Source of the DNA: Mactromeris polynyma
Lineage: Eukaryota > Mollusca > Bivalvia > Venerida > Mactridae
NCBI GenBank assembly: GCA_032209605.1
Contig: JASFXZ010000118.1
Location: 124,001 to 188,000 of the forward strand
Reading direction: 5' to 3'
DNA length: 64,000 nucleotides
In this document: piece after piece, positions 21,948 through 34,493 of the stretch
Layout: each line of letters opens with the position of its first letter
How positions within the stretch are numbered: the first letter of the stretch is position 1
Notes under the pieces: model-generated
Told to the model about the DNA's origin: nothing
The model's input: the letters and a program-made list of their open reading frames with translations, nothing else
Databases searched by the model: none
Position numbers and translations under genes: made by a program

Positions 21948-22167
21948 GACCTACAATGTTTTGACCACTATTATGTCTTAGCAAATTCACATGTATATGC
22001 TACATGTACATAGTATGTGTTCCAATACAACGATTAGTGTTTTACTGTACAGTTGTTTTACTTGTTTATGAAATTATTATTCCTGATCCAATGTTGGTCA
22101 TATTTAGCTGTCACAAACTAACTTTCAGTTGTAACTTTTCTGAACATTTATACATTTTTATACTCAC

Positions 22168-22287
22168 TTGAAACCTGGTGAAGTACATGTATCAGGCATA
22201 GGACAAACTCTCAATGTCATCTATGAAATCATCCATATTTGTCTCTGATTCCAAAGAGTCCTCATGTCTAACATCCCTGTAAAAGAA
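22168..22287 (-). pseudogene. Exon 3 of the second transposase copy
   Basis: Follows a TTTTACAG acceptor in the phase expected after exon 2 and reads DVRHEDSLESETNMDDFIDD, then shifts to PMPDTCTSPGF before GTGAGT. Highly acidic and poorly conserved, so assigned by position. Confidence 0.5.
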
Positions 22288-22619
22288 TGAACAAAACTTT
22301 AAATACCAATTTCCATTTCAAGTACTGCTTTTGGAAATATTAACTTGACTGTAAAAAAGCAAAACTATCAAGAACAACAGATATTGAATACATGTTTTTT
22401 CATTACTTCAGCATTTTTTGCTCATTATGTTACACAATAAAACAATGGATAGATGGTTGTAGTTGTAAACAGCACCATATCCCTGTACTTTATATAATAG
22501 GACTGTTATCATATGTACACACATGGAAGATCAAGATAAGCTTCCACATCCATGTGCATGCTTATTGGATGTGTACTGGTTGCACATTTATCAAAAACAT
22601 TTTCATATCAAATTCTTAC

Positions 22620-22768
22620 TCCATTTCCTTATGAAAAGCATCAGTTGCTGATTTTCAATCCAGCCCGTCTCTCCATGCACTACTATTTTTTATTACTGAT
22701 TGGCTTGATGTTCAATGTGGACAAAAAGTTATTGACCCTCACTGGTCTGCCGACACTGTCAATCATGG
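22620..22768 (-). pseudogene. Exon 2 of the second transposase copy
   Basis: AMIDSVGRPVRVNNFLSTLN is readable from a CACAG acceptor, then two stops follow. MERRAG and ATDAFHKEME survive in other frames before a GTAAGA donor. Confidence 0.75.
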
Positions 22769-23110
22769 CTGTGAATATAAGAATTCAATAATGCTACAGG
22801 ATATTTATGTTTTTACACAGATTTTTATTTCAAAGAGTACAAGAATTTAGAAAACTGAATTTGAGTAGTCCTTATTTACTTATCTTTGTGTAGTTTACAT
22901 GAATTTCTGTAACTCATCTTTGTGCATTTTGTAACTATTCTAACCACTCCTGGATAAAATTGCACATGATAAATAACAATAGCAATCTTTGATGCATAAA
23001 TTACCAGCTTTATCTTGGATACGCATTGTAACAATAACATGGCTGGAGTGTCGATGAGTATATTGAGTGTTTCATTGGTTTAGTACAGCATAACTTTGTA
23101 CTTCACATAC

Positions 23111-23560
23111 CTGCTCCAAGCTTTGTATTGGCTGCAAAACAAGGCATCCCACATTTTTTCACATGGTAGGTTTTCCCATATGGCACAGTTGATGTGTCCA
23201 CAATCAGCATGTTGACACAAAACGTACAAATATCCTCCTAATCCCTTTTTCATTACTCCGACAACATTGTAAAGTGTCAGTGGCACTGGACCCAATCGAC
23301 AACCCTTGCAGACAGATAGTTGGTGTAACAGAACTTGGAACTCAACAAGTCTTCTCTCACTTTTCCAGCCTTAAGCGGTCAACAATTTTTCCAAGTATCA
23401 AGTGTGAATTATCATGACAATACTTATTTTTACAGTCTTCCTGGTCGCACACTGACTCCACACAGTAGTTAGGCTCTACATGCACGTTAACATTCCTATA
23501 TTTCCTTTTACTAGATGGTTTTTTGGCAAATTGTCCAAGAACATTCCGTTTTTTACGCAT
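23111..23560 (-). pseudogene. Exon 1 of the second transposase copy
   Basis: Starts MRKKRNVLGQFAKKPSSKRK, shifts frame near 23375, continues ERRLVEFQVLLHQLSVCKGC, KKGLGGYLYVLC and GHINCA, shifts again, and ends AANTKLGAG at a GTATGT donor. The same blocks occur in exon 1 of the first copy. Confidence 0.82.
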
Positions 23561-24035
23561 TTTGATGTACTAGTAAACAGATATCCCAGCTATGACGTCA
23601 TAAATTGGGGGAAATACCACAGTAGTTTTAAATAATCGATACATGTTTTCGTTTTCTTTCGACTCTTTACTTAAAGAAATATATTTCTTGTTCTTAAATA
23701 GCTGTTATTGTTTCAAGTAAAATAATTTAACAAAAAGTATATATCTTTATGCCCGACATGACTTCTAGCGATTTCTAGCGAGAATGGTTACGGTGACTGC
23801 CGTTATTTGTCAACATTTGGCGGGAATTGCCGATGTCATTATGGCTCCAATACCTTGATTCTTCGTAACTGAAAACAAATACACATGCTTATAATTCTCT
23901 ATTAATCACCGTCTAGTAATGATATCTAACAGAGTCACACATTATACATCAAACCACAAAATTAAAAGCCTCAATGAGATATGTCTGGAAGCTACAAATT
24001 TCATTATCACCAATTTTCTATCAAAATAATTGACA
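23561..24035. other. Spacer upstream of the second transposase copy
   Basis: No exon was seen. 23561-23640 probably contains the former promoter side of the minus-strand pseudogene. Confidence 0.4.
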
Positions 24036-24680
24036 TCAAAATTTCACAAACCCCAATTTAATCCAATTACCCATGGATTTCTATTGTCATCAGATACTAG
24101 TATGTGAAGTTTCATTGGTGTTGACCTACTGGCTGCTAAAATATCCAAGACTTTTGACTGAATTTTGTATTTGGAAAATTTAATAAAATCAAAATTTCAC
24201 AAACCTCAATAAAATCCCATTAGCCACTGATTTGTATGGTCATAAGATATAAGCATGAGAAGTTTCATTGATGTAGACCCCCTGGTTGCGAAAATATTCA
24301 ACTTTAAAAATTTGCCATATACGTGTTGGCTCAGTTCTTTCTCGCCATCTTTATTCTATAGTAAAACTAGCAGTTTTGCACAAGAATTGTGAACTCCACA
24401 ACACATTTCCAGCTATCTGGAGTATCTAGTTTCAATAACTTAACTTATTATAAGTGAAATACAGCTTTACAAAAAAAATATAAGGTAAATGATTTTTTTA
24501 GGAGTTACCTCCCTTTAATCATTCTGAAATCTATTTTATGCTATATAAAACACTTAATTTTGTTACTCCTAAATTATGGTCAATAAATGAAGGTGAAGTT
24601 ACTTCCCCTAAATGACAATCTGCAAATATTGTGAAATGTTTCCCATTAATTAGTGTTATATGGAATTCATGAGAATAAAT
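24036..24680. repeat. Duplicated non-coding segment, copy A (copy B at 27845-28345)
   Basis: 24176-24680 aligns with 27845-28345 over about 500 bp with scattered substitutions and small indels. Shared phrases include TTAGCCACTGATTT, GCTCAGTTCTTTCTCGCC and TCCAGCTATCTGGAGTATC. 24036-24165 is a further partial copy of the first 130 bases. No coding potential. Confidence 0.85.
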
Positions 24681-25781
24681 AATTTTTTGTAATTTTCTAA
24701 TTTTTAGAGTGTTTAGTCTAATCAATAGTAATTGCTAATAAAAATTTGCATAGCAAACATATCTGCAAAGAATTATCAATTTGTGTATTTCCAAATAGCA
24801 CGATTGCATTTGAAAAGTTTGCATTTGGTCTAAAAAAAAATGTCCAAGGTTGTCTGACAAGGCTTGTTAAGACATTTGCCATGACTACATACCTGTGCAT
24901 ATTTCTATGATGCCAAAAAAATCATATGGCATGCATATAATATGCCAATGAGCAGAAAAACGTTAATGAAATCCCTATGCCACTTGTTTAAATGAAATAT
25001 CCACATCATAATGATGCAATAAATAAAATAGCTTTCAAACACTGCAGCAAAAAAACAAAAATAAAATATGGTAACCTTCATGATTAATATGCATGTGGTG
25101 ACAAATCTACAAATACTATATGCATGTTCTGTAAAATTCTGCCAGCATACATCTATGTGTCTGCCTGGTGCTGTTTCGTCCTCTTTGTTCTACAGTAAAA
25201 CTAATTTCCAGCTATCTGGAGTATCGAGTCAGTCCTACAAAACACAGAGAAATCATTTTTCAGTAATCAGAAATGACACAGAAGTAACACAGTAACAATA
25301 AATACAACTGACATTGAACCAGTACAGCCAGAGACAGCCTTCAACATTTATAAGATCTACTTCCTAGGCTGCAAGTCTGACTTATTTTTAAAATAAGTGA
25401 AAACTTGTTTCCAAATTGTAAACTGGAGCCAAAAAACTGTTTGGTGGTAAGAGACTGACAGGAAATGGTCGATAACAAGGCACTGCAGCTCTGGTGAAGG
25501 ATGTCAAGTCCCGATGTAGTGTGGGAATCAAAAACTACCAGCAGAGGCAGACAATGACTTAACAAGGGACAGGCTGTCAACTCACCTCTTTTCAAAAAGC
25601 ACGGATGAAATAGAGCTATTTCTTTTAAAAGTAGGGCAAAAGAAGGAATTTTATTGCCTAAAAATAGTAGGGATAATTCATTAACGGTAAAAATTTACCG
25701 CATTGTACATTCTCCATGATTTAATCTCTGTGTGTCATGCAGGTGGTGTTGTGCTAGGAGGTTACCGTCAGGATCTCTTGC
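24681..25781. other. Non-coding stretch with a partial copy of the duplicated segment
   Basis: 25180-25260 contains the TCCAGCTATCTGGAGTATC block again. No supported exon. Confidence 0.5.
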
Positions 25782-26392
25782 AGTATGACCGGCTAACCTC
25801 TGACACATGCCCAGCCTCCATGAAGCACAGTATGACCGGTTAACCTCTGACACATGCACAGCCTCCATGAAGCACAGTATGACCGGTTAACCTCTGACAC
25901 ATGCACAGCCTCCATGAAGCACAGTATGACCGGTTAACCTCCGACACATGCACAGCCTCCATGAAGCACAGTATGACCGGTTAATCTCTGACACATGCAC
26001 AGCCTCCATAAAGCACAGTATGACCGGTTAACCTCTGACACATGCGCAGCCTCCATGAAGCACAGTATGACCGGTTAACCTCAGACACATGCACAGCCTC
26101 CATGAAGCACAGTATGACCGGTTAACCTCCGACACATGCACAGCCTCCATGAAGCACAGTATGACCGGTTAACCTCTGACACATGCATAGCCTCCATGAA
26201 GCACAGTATGACCGGTTAACCTCAGACACATGCACAGCCTCCATGAAGCACAGTATGACCGGTTAACCTCCGACACATGCACAGCCTCCATGAAGCACAG
26301 TATGACCGGTTAACCTCTGACACATGCATAGCCTCCATGAAGCACAGTATGACCGGTTAACCTCAGACACATGCACAGCCTCCATGAAGCAC
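25782..26392. repeat. 47-bp tandem repeat, 13 copies, with a three-unit higher-order period
   Basis: The unit starts agtatgaccggttaacctc and ends cctccatgaagcac. 611 bp equals exactly 13 x 47. Units 7-9 and 10-12 carry the same ordered variants (CTCAGAC, CTCCGAC, then CTCTGAC with CATAG), giving a 141-bp higher-order unit. Confidence 0.96.
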
Positions 26393-26781
26393 AATGTAGT
26401 GCTTCCAATACATACACAGTCTAAAATATTGTTATTGATTCTATTTAGAAAAAAGAAGTGTTAGTCCCTCTTAAAGTAAAATTAGGAAACAAGTAGGAAG
26501 CTAGTAAAAAAGTAAGAAAAAATAGGAAAAGTAGGGCCAACTTGACAGCTTGAAAGGAGATTCATCGCTTACCTGCAAAATGTGCAGTAATTGTAGCTTT
26601 TACCCACATGATTAACTTGTTTGTTCTGGTGTTAGTGGTAAAACTTGAAATATCTACAAATGCACGGAATTCATTACCTGAAATTTACAGAAAATGATTG
26701 TCAGCTGTTGTCAGCTACAATCAAGATGAGGCTAAGCAAGTTTGATGTCCTATCTGTAACAAGTAACTTGTCAGCACAGAA

Positions 26782-26988
26782 ATGCAAGGGATTCAACAGG
26801 TCAGTGCTGTCAAAATATTTGTTGAAAGTCAGACTTTCAAAACTCTACAGATGAAAAATTCGATCCTTGAATCAGTGGGAAAGAAAGTCACCACAGCAAA
26901 GTTCAAAACCCGCTGGCGCGACAACCGAGCTAAGTTGGAGTATGCATACTACCAAGCCAAGGCACAAGCAGCAATGACAACAACATGA
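26782..26988 (+). CDS. Small ORF with downstream poly(A) signal, unrecognised
   Basis: A 68-codon frame, basic near its end (KKVTTAKFKTRWRDNRAKLE). It is followed at about 27157 by AATAAAA within a GATGCCGTCCGAAACATGAA phrase that resembles 3' tails of non-LTR retrotransposons or Penelope-like elements. It could be the 3' end of such an element. No domain recognised. Confidence 0.25.
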   Translation: MQGIQQVSAVKIFVESQTFKTLQMKNSILESVGKKVTTAKFKTRWRDNRAKLEYAYYQAKAQAAMTTT

Positions 26989-27844
26989 AATGTCAATTGA
27001 ATGAACCCAAGCCCACTAAGTAGTGTTTCTTGGAAACACTGCAGAGTTCATTAATAAGACAATGACAATGTGCGAAAGGTGGGGAGCTATGTCATATTAA
27101 TGGCAGAATGTCTGATGATGGCCTGATGCCGTCCGAAACATGAAAGCTTACAATCAAATAAAATATGGTATAAACGTATAACTTTACATTACCTATTACA
27201 ACAACACCAGTCACAGCAACCACTGCAGCAGCAATCACAGAAACAACTTTTGCCCCATCTGTACTCCTTGTAATACCTTTACGGTTCTGTGAATTTTAAG
27301 CAGAAATAAGTATGTCTTAGAATCATGATGAGAAATGAACTAGGCAATCTGGTAACCGACTTACAATTAAAATGCTCACAGCACTTAGAGTGGGAGAAGC
27401 AAACCTTTCACATACTATTGGTACTATTCCCATCAAGGACCAGGTGATTCACATTTATTATTGTATAAATGCAATGTCTGCCTACATACAGGAACATAAA
27501 AGTTTCTGGTTCAAGTCCTAAGCCATGTGCTTGACGGGTCTCTCGGATCTCTGACCTGAAACTGCCTGTAACCTTGTTGATAAACACAGTCATCCGTTCC
27601 AGATCAAAAAGCTCATCCATTCTGAGAATTGTTTCATCGAGCAATAATTTTGAATAAGATAACAATATGTTAAGCATAAATAAACGTAAAAATTGATCTT
27701 TTAAAAAATGGCATAACATTGTGATATATATATAAACCAGCCAAAATAATACAACTAGTCCTTTTATGAGAGGATTTGCAAAGTAGCAGACAACAGAAAG
27801 TCAAGGGGAGAACGCTCCGAATACAAATTTGACTATCATTTTTT

Positions 27845-28345
27845 TAAAAATTTAATAAAATCAAAATTTTACAAACCTCAATAAAATCCTGTTAGCCACT
27901 GATTTCTATCGTCATTAGATACTAGCACGTAAAGTTTCATTGATGTAGACTGACTGGTTGCTAAAATATTCAACTTCAAAAATTTGCCATATAGGTGTCA
28001 GCTCAGTTCTTTCTCGCCCTCTTTATTCTATAGTAAAACTACCAGTTTTGCACTGGAATTGTGAACTCCATAACACATTTCCAGCTATCTGGAGTATCTA
28101 GTTTTAATAACTTAACTAATTATAAGTGAAATACAGATTTACAAAGAAAAATTTAAGGTAAATGCTTTTTATAAAAGTTGCCTCCCTTTAACCATTCTGC
28201 AATATATTTCATGCAATAAAACAGTTAATTTCGTTACTTCAAAATCATGGTCGATAAAATAAGGTGAAGTTACTTCCCTCAAATCACAATTTGCATATAG
28301 TGAGAAACGTTTTCCTATTGATATTTGTTTATATAATATAGAATT
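27845..28345. repeat. Duplicated non-coding segment, copy B
   Basis: Partner of 24176-24680, same orientation, separated by 3.7 kb that includes the 47-bp satellite. Confidence 0.85.
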
Positions 28346-28796
28346 AATAATGCCAATAGTTTTTTACAAACTTATACCTTATAATTCATTCACACTTTAT
28401 AATTCATGCACACTGAAGTGTCTGTTGACTGATACAGTCCAAGGACAATGTCAGCTGTCCATTCTGGCACAAAGGAGCTTGACTCAGTGTTTGTACTAAA
28501 ATTGATAAAAAAACATTCACCAATACTATATATGTATAGAAAGAACTACAACTCCGAACTCGCTGAAAACCGGGTAAGGCTACTGTTATTGTCACATTTA
28601 AACTACATATAGCAGCCATTTAATGGTCTGAATAGATCGATATCAACGCTATTTAACAAATTCAGCAGCCATAGTTAATCTTTTCAGAGATTACTATGCA
28701 AAATCAGTCGATTTATATCACCACCGATGGAAACTTTCTCTCTACGGCCATTTTCTTTTGTAAGTGTAAAACAAACAAACCTCACAAGTTGATTCT

Positions 28797-31700
28797 CTTG
28801 AAGCAGTCAACTGTTGGCACTGGTTGAATGTTTTCTGGTAGACACTAGACACCATTTATAGCTACAACACTGTCAGCTTTGTAGGTTGCTGTTGCTAGCT
28901 TATCGAACAGGGCAACTTTTGTGATGCCACTGTTGTCCTTCAAACTGAGGCATCACACTGGTAGTGTTTCATCTTGACGAAACGAAATTGGGGATACCTG
29001 CAAATGATAAGAATTTTGAAGTCATTTAGTTTTCAGGGTACTTTTATTACTGTATGATTAGCACTGTACTGGTGTATCTTGATAATGAAACCTTGGCAAT
29101 TAAACAGAAATAATTTGGAAAAGAAACGTTTATGAGAAAAAATAAGTAAGTTCAAATTTTGTCTATAAATGTGTTATACAATTGTGCATGTCTTGCAAAT
29201 CTCAATGAAACAATACAGCAAACAACATATAATGTGATATGATGCTATCTTTGCTTAACCCTCCTGCTCAGTGCTCCCTGCCCTTCTTAGCAGTCTAGAA
29301 CATCCCTGTATATCTCCCAGGTCTTCGACACCTGGGGCATAATAAAAGAAATGTGTTCACAGGATATGAATGCTCATGCATGCTGTTGAATGAATGGGAA
29401 TTATGCATGAACTTGGCCTAGATTTCATTGTAACAATCATTCTGACCAAGTTTCATGCAGATCAGGTAAAAGATGTTGCCTCTAGAGTGTTAACAGTCTA
29501 AATTGTTGACGACGTCAGACACAGAAAACATATTGAATCATAAACATTGGCTCAAAAAAGTATAACTACCTTGTACATGGATTTCAGGCACTGATTACAC
29601 TGGATAGACTCCAAAAATGGCTCAATCAGTCCCATCATCTTTTCCTGATTTGAAGTCACAGTCTTCAGGTCTGCTTTCAAACCAGCAATGTCTAAACCAA
29701 TTTGTTCCATCTGAAAAAAAACATATTCAAATTCTGTTACAGTATAAATGCCCTGGAGCCACACTTCATATCTATAATAAGTAGGGATGTCAATGAATGG
29801 CAATTTTGGTATTTGAATATTCGGTCAACCTTCTATAAAATATATATTGTATCGATTATTCGAATCGTTATTGAAATATTCGGTCAACCTTCTATAAAAT
29901 ATATATTGTATCGATTATTCGAATCGTTATTGAAATATTCGGTCAACCTTCTATAAAATATATATTGTATCGATTATTCGAATCGTTATTGAAATATTCG
30001 GTCAACCTTCTATAAAATATATATTGTATCGATTATTCGAATCGTTATTGAAATATTCGGTCAACCTTCTATAAAATATATATTGTATCGATTATTCGAA
30101 TCGTTATTGAAATATTCGGTCAACCTTCTATAAAATATATATTGTATCGATTATTCGAATCGTTATTGAAATATTCTGACGTACAAATGAATATTCGAAT
30201 TTCCGTTCACCTCCCTAATGATAAGGAACATTAAAATGAAAGAGAAACAGCTATTTATTACATGTGTACATTTACTTGCCTTCGTGACCAACATAATATG
30301 TAAATTTACTTGCCTTTGTGACCATGCTTTGGTCAGGAAGAACTTCCAATGACCTTAAGGATGATCCTTCTGTCTGGATTGTACCTTTCTGCCTTTTAAG
30401 TTTGGCTGCCTCCTTTTTGGCACTTTGAGCCTACAAAGGCATAACAAGTATTATAATACATATCTTTATAATAGTTTTATTTTTATCAAGTTATACTAGA
30501 TTAAATTAGACTTGTAAAACAACAATGTTTCATTAGTTACTTTCTTAAGCCTCTTTAAAGGCTTTTAAAAGTCCAAAAACTGAGTGGTTTTCATTGGGAC
30601 AAGGAAATTTCAGACAAGAAGATTTCAAATGTTGCTTGCCTGAATGGACAAGTGATTTTGAAATCTTAGTGTGAAGACTTTTAATTGGTGGCGAGACAAG
30701 AAACACATAAAAAATATCACAAGGATACTAAATGTAACTTTACAATACTTCTTAATGCCTGTTCCTTATCAAAATTGTTCAGCATTTTTTATTTGTGAAA
30801 AATATTACCTCCTCTTGAAGATCTTTCTCTAAAGTTGGTTTTTTCTTTGGCACGACATTCTCAATTTCTGATTCTTATTATAACTTATAAAGTAATACTT
30901 TTTTTCAATTAATTTTATTTTAAATGCTGCCAATTGTTAATGAATGAAATAATAGTGATATTTCAGGCGGAAACGGCACCATGAAAAGGACATGGGTCTT
31001 CTGCGCAAACCCCGTCTTGTCACCATGTATGTTTGCGCTAAGTTTTATCAAAATTCCCTTATACAGAAATTTGCAGACTGAACAAGATCTATTGTACCAA
31101 TTTTACCTTCGACCTCTGTGACCTAAATGTTTGACTTGAGTCTACCCCACAACACCCCATCTCATTGTGGTCAACATTTGATCAGTTATTTCAAAATCTT
31201 ACAATGAATGACAATTTCGAACCTTTGCCCTCAGTGACATTGACCTTGTCTAGCATGACACGTTGTCTTATCACAGCGAACATTTCTGTCACAAAGAATT
31301 AAGAAGTAATTATGCGCAAGTCAATTGTAACCATGGCCCCCCCAGGTCTGGGGGTATACCGGGGATAGCGGGGGAAATGGACCGTGTTTTTACCTTCCAG
31401 GTGGCCCCGCAGTGCCGAGTGAATGCTGTGGTTTTGTTTTTGCGCCGAAAATAGCGGGGAATGGGCCTTACCTAGGATGTCCCCGGGGTGCGGGGGGCAT
31501 TTGGCGGGGAATTTACCAGCAGTTTGTCTGGGATTAACTGGACCGAAAGTCGAAGTCCCCGCTATTCCCCGGACCTGGGGGGGGGCCGTGTCACGTTACA
31601 ACTGACTGGTGCATTACCCAGAGAACATCAGACGGATACACATGCACAGTCACATGCACCTATACCAAACCACCATTGTGAAAACTGTTGATTTTGCTTT

Positions 31701-31952
31701 AGATGTTAACATGAATATTTGATATTAACTTAATTATCATTTCACCTTATTATAAACTCGTATTTTAACATTTTTTAATTAATTTCATAATTCTTTCAGT
31801 CAAAGTGCACTGAATTATGAACTATTTGCAGTATTCATACTGAATACATACCGAATTCATCCATTAACTGATCTTCATCATTTTCTGTTGTTTCATACAA
31901 CTCTCTGTCAGATGGCATAGGGGGTAACACTGTCAATGGATGCTTGCGTTTT
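28797..31952 (-). CDS. Candidate coiled-coil protein gene with damaged 3' exon
   Basis: Exons 31952-31852 (KRKHPLTVLPPMPSDRELYE ..., donor GTATGT), 30867-30809 (EIENVVPKKKPTLEKDLQEE), 30430-30314 (AQSAKKEAAKLKRQKGTIQT ..., GC donor GCAAGT), 29710-29570 (MEQIGLDIAGLKADLKTVTS ..., donor GTAGTT) and 28997-about 28797 chain in consistent phase. The middle is Lys/Glu-rich and likely coiled coil. The last exon has an OB-fold-like strand pattern (LSLKDNSGITKVALFDKLAT) but two in-frame stops, so the gene is either dead or that exon is a decayed piece. The 5' exons are not found. Family not recognised. Confidence 0.5.
29823..30176. repeat. 59-bp tandem repeat, 6 nearly identical copies
   Basis: The unit begins ggtcaaccttctataaaata and includes TATCGATTATTCGAATCG. 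Six copies are the same base for base by eye, which suggests recent expansion. It lies inside an intron of the candidate coiled-coil gene. Confidence 0.95.
30260..30335. repeat. Duplicated exon-intron border
   Basis: TTACTTGCCTTCGTGACC and TTACTTGCCTTTGTGACC occur about 30 bp apart, duplicating the minus-strand donor region of the exon 30430-30314. Confidence 0.6.
31335..31592. mobile_element. GC-rich TIR element
   Basis: The left end ggcccccccaggtctggggg with ggggatagcgggg is the inverted copy of the right end ccccgctattccccggacct followed by a G-run and gcc. The element is far more GC-rich than the surrounding DNA. No transposase frame; likely a MITE. Short frames inside are not genes. Confidence 0.72.
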
Positions 31953-32539
31953 CTATATGAAAATAATTATTTCATGCATATTTGACATACAGTAGCCATT
32001 ACAATTGTCCGATACCCAACACTGAAACATTAAATGTCGGAACAGCAGGAATTTTACCTACTGCTTTGAGAACAGTGCCACTTACACTGGGATACTCTGA
32101 AGACTTCTCAACTCCTATTAGGAGCAAATTGTTTATTTAGTCATGAAAATATGATCATTATTTAAAGGGGGCATAAGAAAGGGGAATGGTACTGCACCCT
32201 TCTATTTTGTGCCAGCTGGAACACTGTTTGCATCTATATAGTGAAGTACGACAAAATTAAGGCTGTAAGGCCACACCAAATTGATCAATAGTTCTTCGGA
32301 TTTTTTAAAGAAAAAGATGGGGCGAGTGAGCGAAATTTTATAGCAATTTTTCTTATAAATGGCAATTCAAGTTTAAAATTATAATGTTCAATAGCACCAT
32401 GTTAGTCTTGGCTGAACTTCAACAACCAACTTCCGAATTTCGTCTGAAAAATCTCCGAACAGTTTCATCTGATTTATCTAATGGTTATATTGTAACGCCT
32501 CAGAGTAAGGGGGCTTACCATTTTCGAGTATAATATCTA

Positions 32540-32910
32540 CAACAAGAGTGCCAAACTGTCACAAAATACGCCTGTCATAAGTCAGAGCTCAGAGTTAAAA
32601 CAAGACAAATTTTAGGTAATTTCTAAAATCAAAGGGTGATAACTCCTGGGTGACATGAGCGATATGACTGGTTATCAAAATTGGCCGAGATATTATGCCC
32701 ACAAACATTTTCACCAAGTTAGGTGAAGATCAGATGAAAACTGTTTGACTTAAAGAGCGGACAAGGCTAATTTTGCCAATTTTGGATAATTCAAGGGCCA
32801 AAATTCCGAAGTACCTGGGGCGATGTGGCTGGTTATCGAACTTGACCGAGATATTATGCCCTCAAACATTTTCACCAAGTTTGGTCATGATCGGATAAAA
32901 CATATATTTG
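32540..32910. repeat. Dispersed repeat with two internal units of about 180 bp
   Basis: The phrase ACTGGTTATC ... GAGATATTATGCCC ... CAAACATTTTCACCAAGTT occurs twice, with CAAAATT(G)GCC and CTTGACC variants. This is a style of degenerate tandem/dispersed repeat common in molluscs. An ORF from 32823 runs through it and is not considered a gene. Confidence 0.65.
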
Positions 32911-34493
32911 GCTTTGGGAATGGGTCCGATAGTCTGACCCGTGAGAACTATAGAAAAATGCAAACAGATCCACAACTCCATAAAGTCCAAGGGGCTTTCT
33001 CGCTAACTCCAAATACAAATCTATCAAATGTTGCAAAATGTATCGCCATGCTTAATATTGCAAAAAGATATATTCAACCAGGAATGAACACATCTAAACA
33101 TCTAAATTTTGCATGCTTCGTTGCAGCCGTCGTTTCGTCTGAAGTCTAGTCCCAAATAATCCACCAGCCAGGAGGGCCAGTGAAATTGTAAATTTTATCG
33201 GACCTCTTCAAATTTTGCCGGTCAGGTCCGAGGTCCGACGGTCTTTCGCATAGACAGCATTATCAATAAACAGGTGCTATTCACACAGGTAAAAAACAAG
33301 AAAATCAAAGTTAGAATCTGTCTTGTTTTAGCAGCTAAACATAAAAGTAGAATATGTCATTAACATATGTTTTGAACCATTGGAACATGTAAAGTCAGGC
33401 TTTCATTTTACAGCTTATTAATATAACACAAGTTTGCATTCGGACCGACAAGTTTTCCAAGGTCGTCAGACCGAATGTCTGACAAGTCTTGGAAGTCATT
33501 CGCCATGACTGAACTAACTAACACACAAACGCTCTTTTGAACAGTTTCATCTAAATTAAATAATGAAAATGAATCTAAATTAAATTGACAATTATTTCAC
33601 AGATGGACGTTTATTATATCTATAGCTATTCGAAAATGAATAAGATATCGTCCACATAATTATATCGATTCAACTGTTAAACAGCGATAGTAATCACTAA
33701 TCACACAATAATGCAATACCAGCAAATACCGGTACCAGAGGACACCTGTGCAAAAATGCTAGTTGTTGTTGTAATTGCTGACAATGTTGATTAAATTTAA
33801 ACTGACATATATATTTATAAACTTACCAACACAAAAACACTCTTAAATACAGTTTGATCAAACTTACATATATATGACAAATAAATATGAATAAAAGTGA
33901 TCATCATTTCCCCGACAGTCATTGTCACATCTATAGCTATACACCATAATGAACAAGACGTCATCCACATATATAGATTTAGTAGATTCACAGTAATCGC
34001 ACAATAATGTGTTAACATCAACAAATATCCGATTCTGGTGGGTACCAGGTTTTGCAACAGTCATTATTGCTGTTGCTGCCGATGAATCATGATGAAAAAC
34101 TATTAAATTAAAAATTGCATTTATAGAATACATATTGAAATATTTCATATCAACATTTTAAAACAAATGTATCAATATTACAACATGTAGCAAATTTAAA
34201 TATTAAATTGTCTACTGAATGAGGCATTTCCAGTCACAATTTAATCCTTTCATAATTAAAACTTTTGACTAGAATCATTTTTATTGTGTTAAATTGCAAA
34301 TTGTATGCCATAACAATTAAAAACTCAAGCTGTAGTTATCAAAACTGTCAAAATGTCTGTTCAATATACTGAATTTATCACCAATTTCCCATTTATCCAT
34401 ACTACAACAACAACAACAATATGCGATACTGGTACTGGTTGTTTAAATATCGCTACAGTGGATACCAGTGTAGTGATGTGGCATTAGACAGCC
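32911..34493. other. Non-coding stretch, no gene seen
   Basis: AT-rich. 33830-33960 is a diverged copy of 33590-33700 in part (CTATAGCTAT, CGTCCACAT/CATCCACAT), otherwise featureless. Confidence 0.45.

Larger units (their letters stand above)
20956..23560 (-). pseudogene. Second Mutator-like transposase copy, decayed and internally deleted
   Basis: Homologous to the gene at 3839-11303 and in the same orientation. Exons: 23560-23111 (two frameshifts), 22768-22620 (two stops and deletions), about 22287-22168, about 21947-21850, and a fused exon 21414-20956. In the fused exon CKTRSGMSCAVDTTWHKRGF and DSLTCNV run straight into YSHKSLPYR, so the core including the GDGD motif and an intron is gone. 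The rest has three stops before APKSLHYGNSESLDFR and one frameshift after it. No exonuclease part was found downstream. Confidence 0.85.

Noticed and set aside
27408..27719. Minus-strand 103-codon frame
   Set aside because: No recognisable motif, no clear splice sites, typical of chance frames in this composition.
29702..29956. Plus-strand 84-codon frame
   Set aside because: It runs through the antisense of a coiled-coil exon and into the 59-bp satellite.
31263..31691. Three overlapping plus-strand frames
   Set aside because: They are produced by the GC-rich inverted-repeat element and share no coding features.
32823..33149. 108-codon plus-strand frame
   Set aside because: Its first half is a degenerate dispersed repeat that occurs just upstream in another frame.
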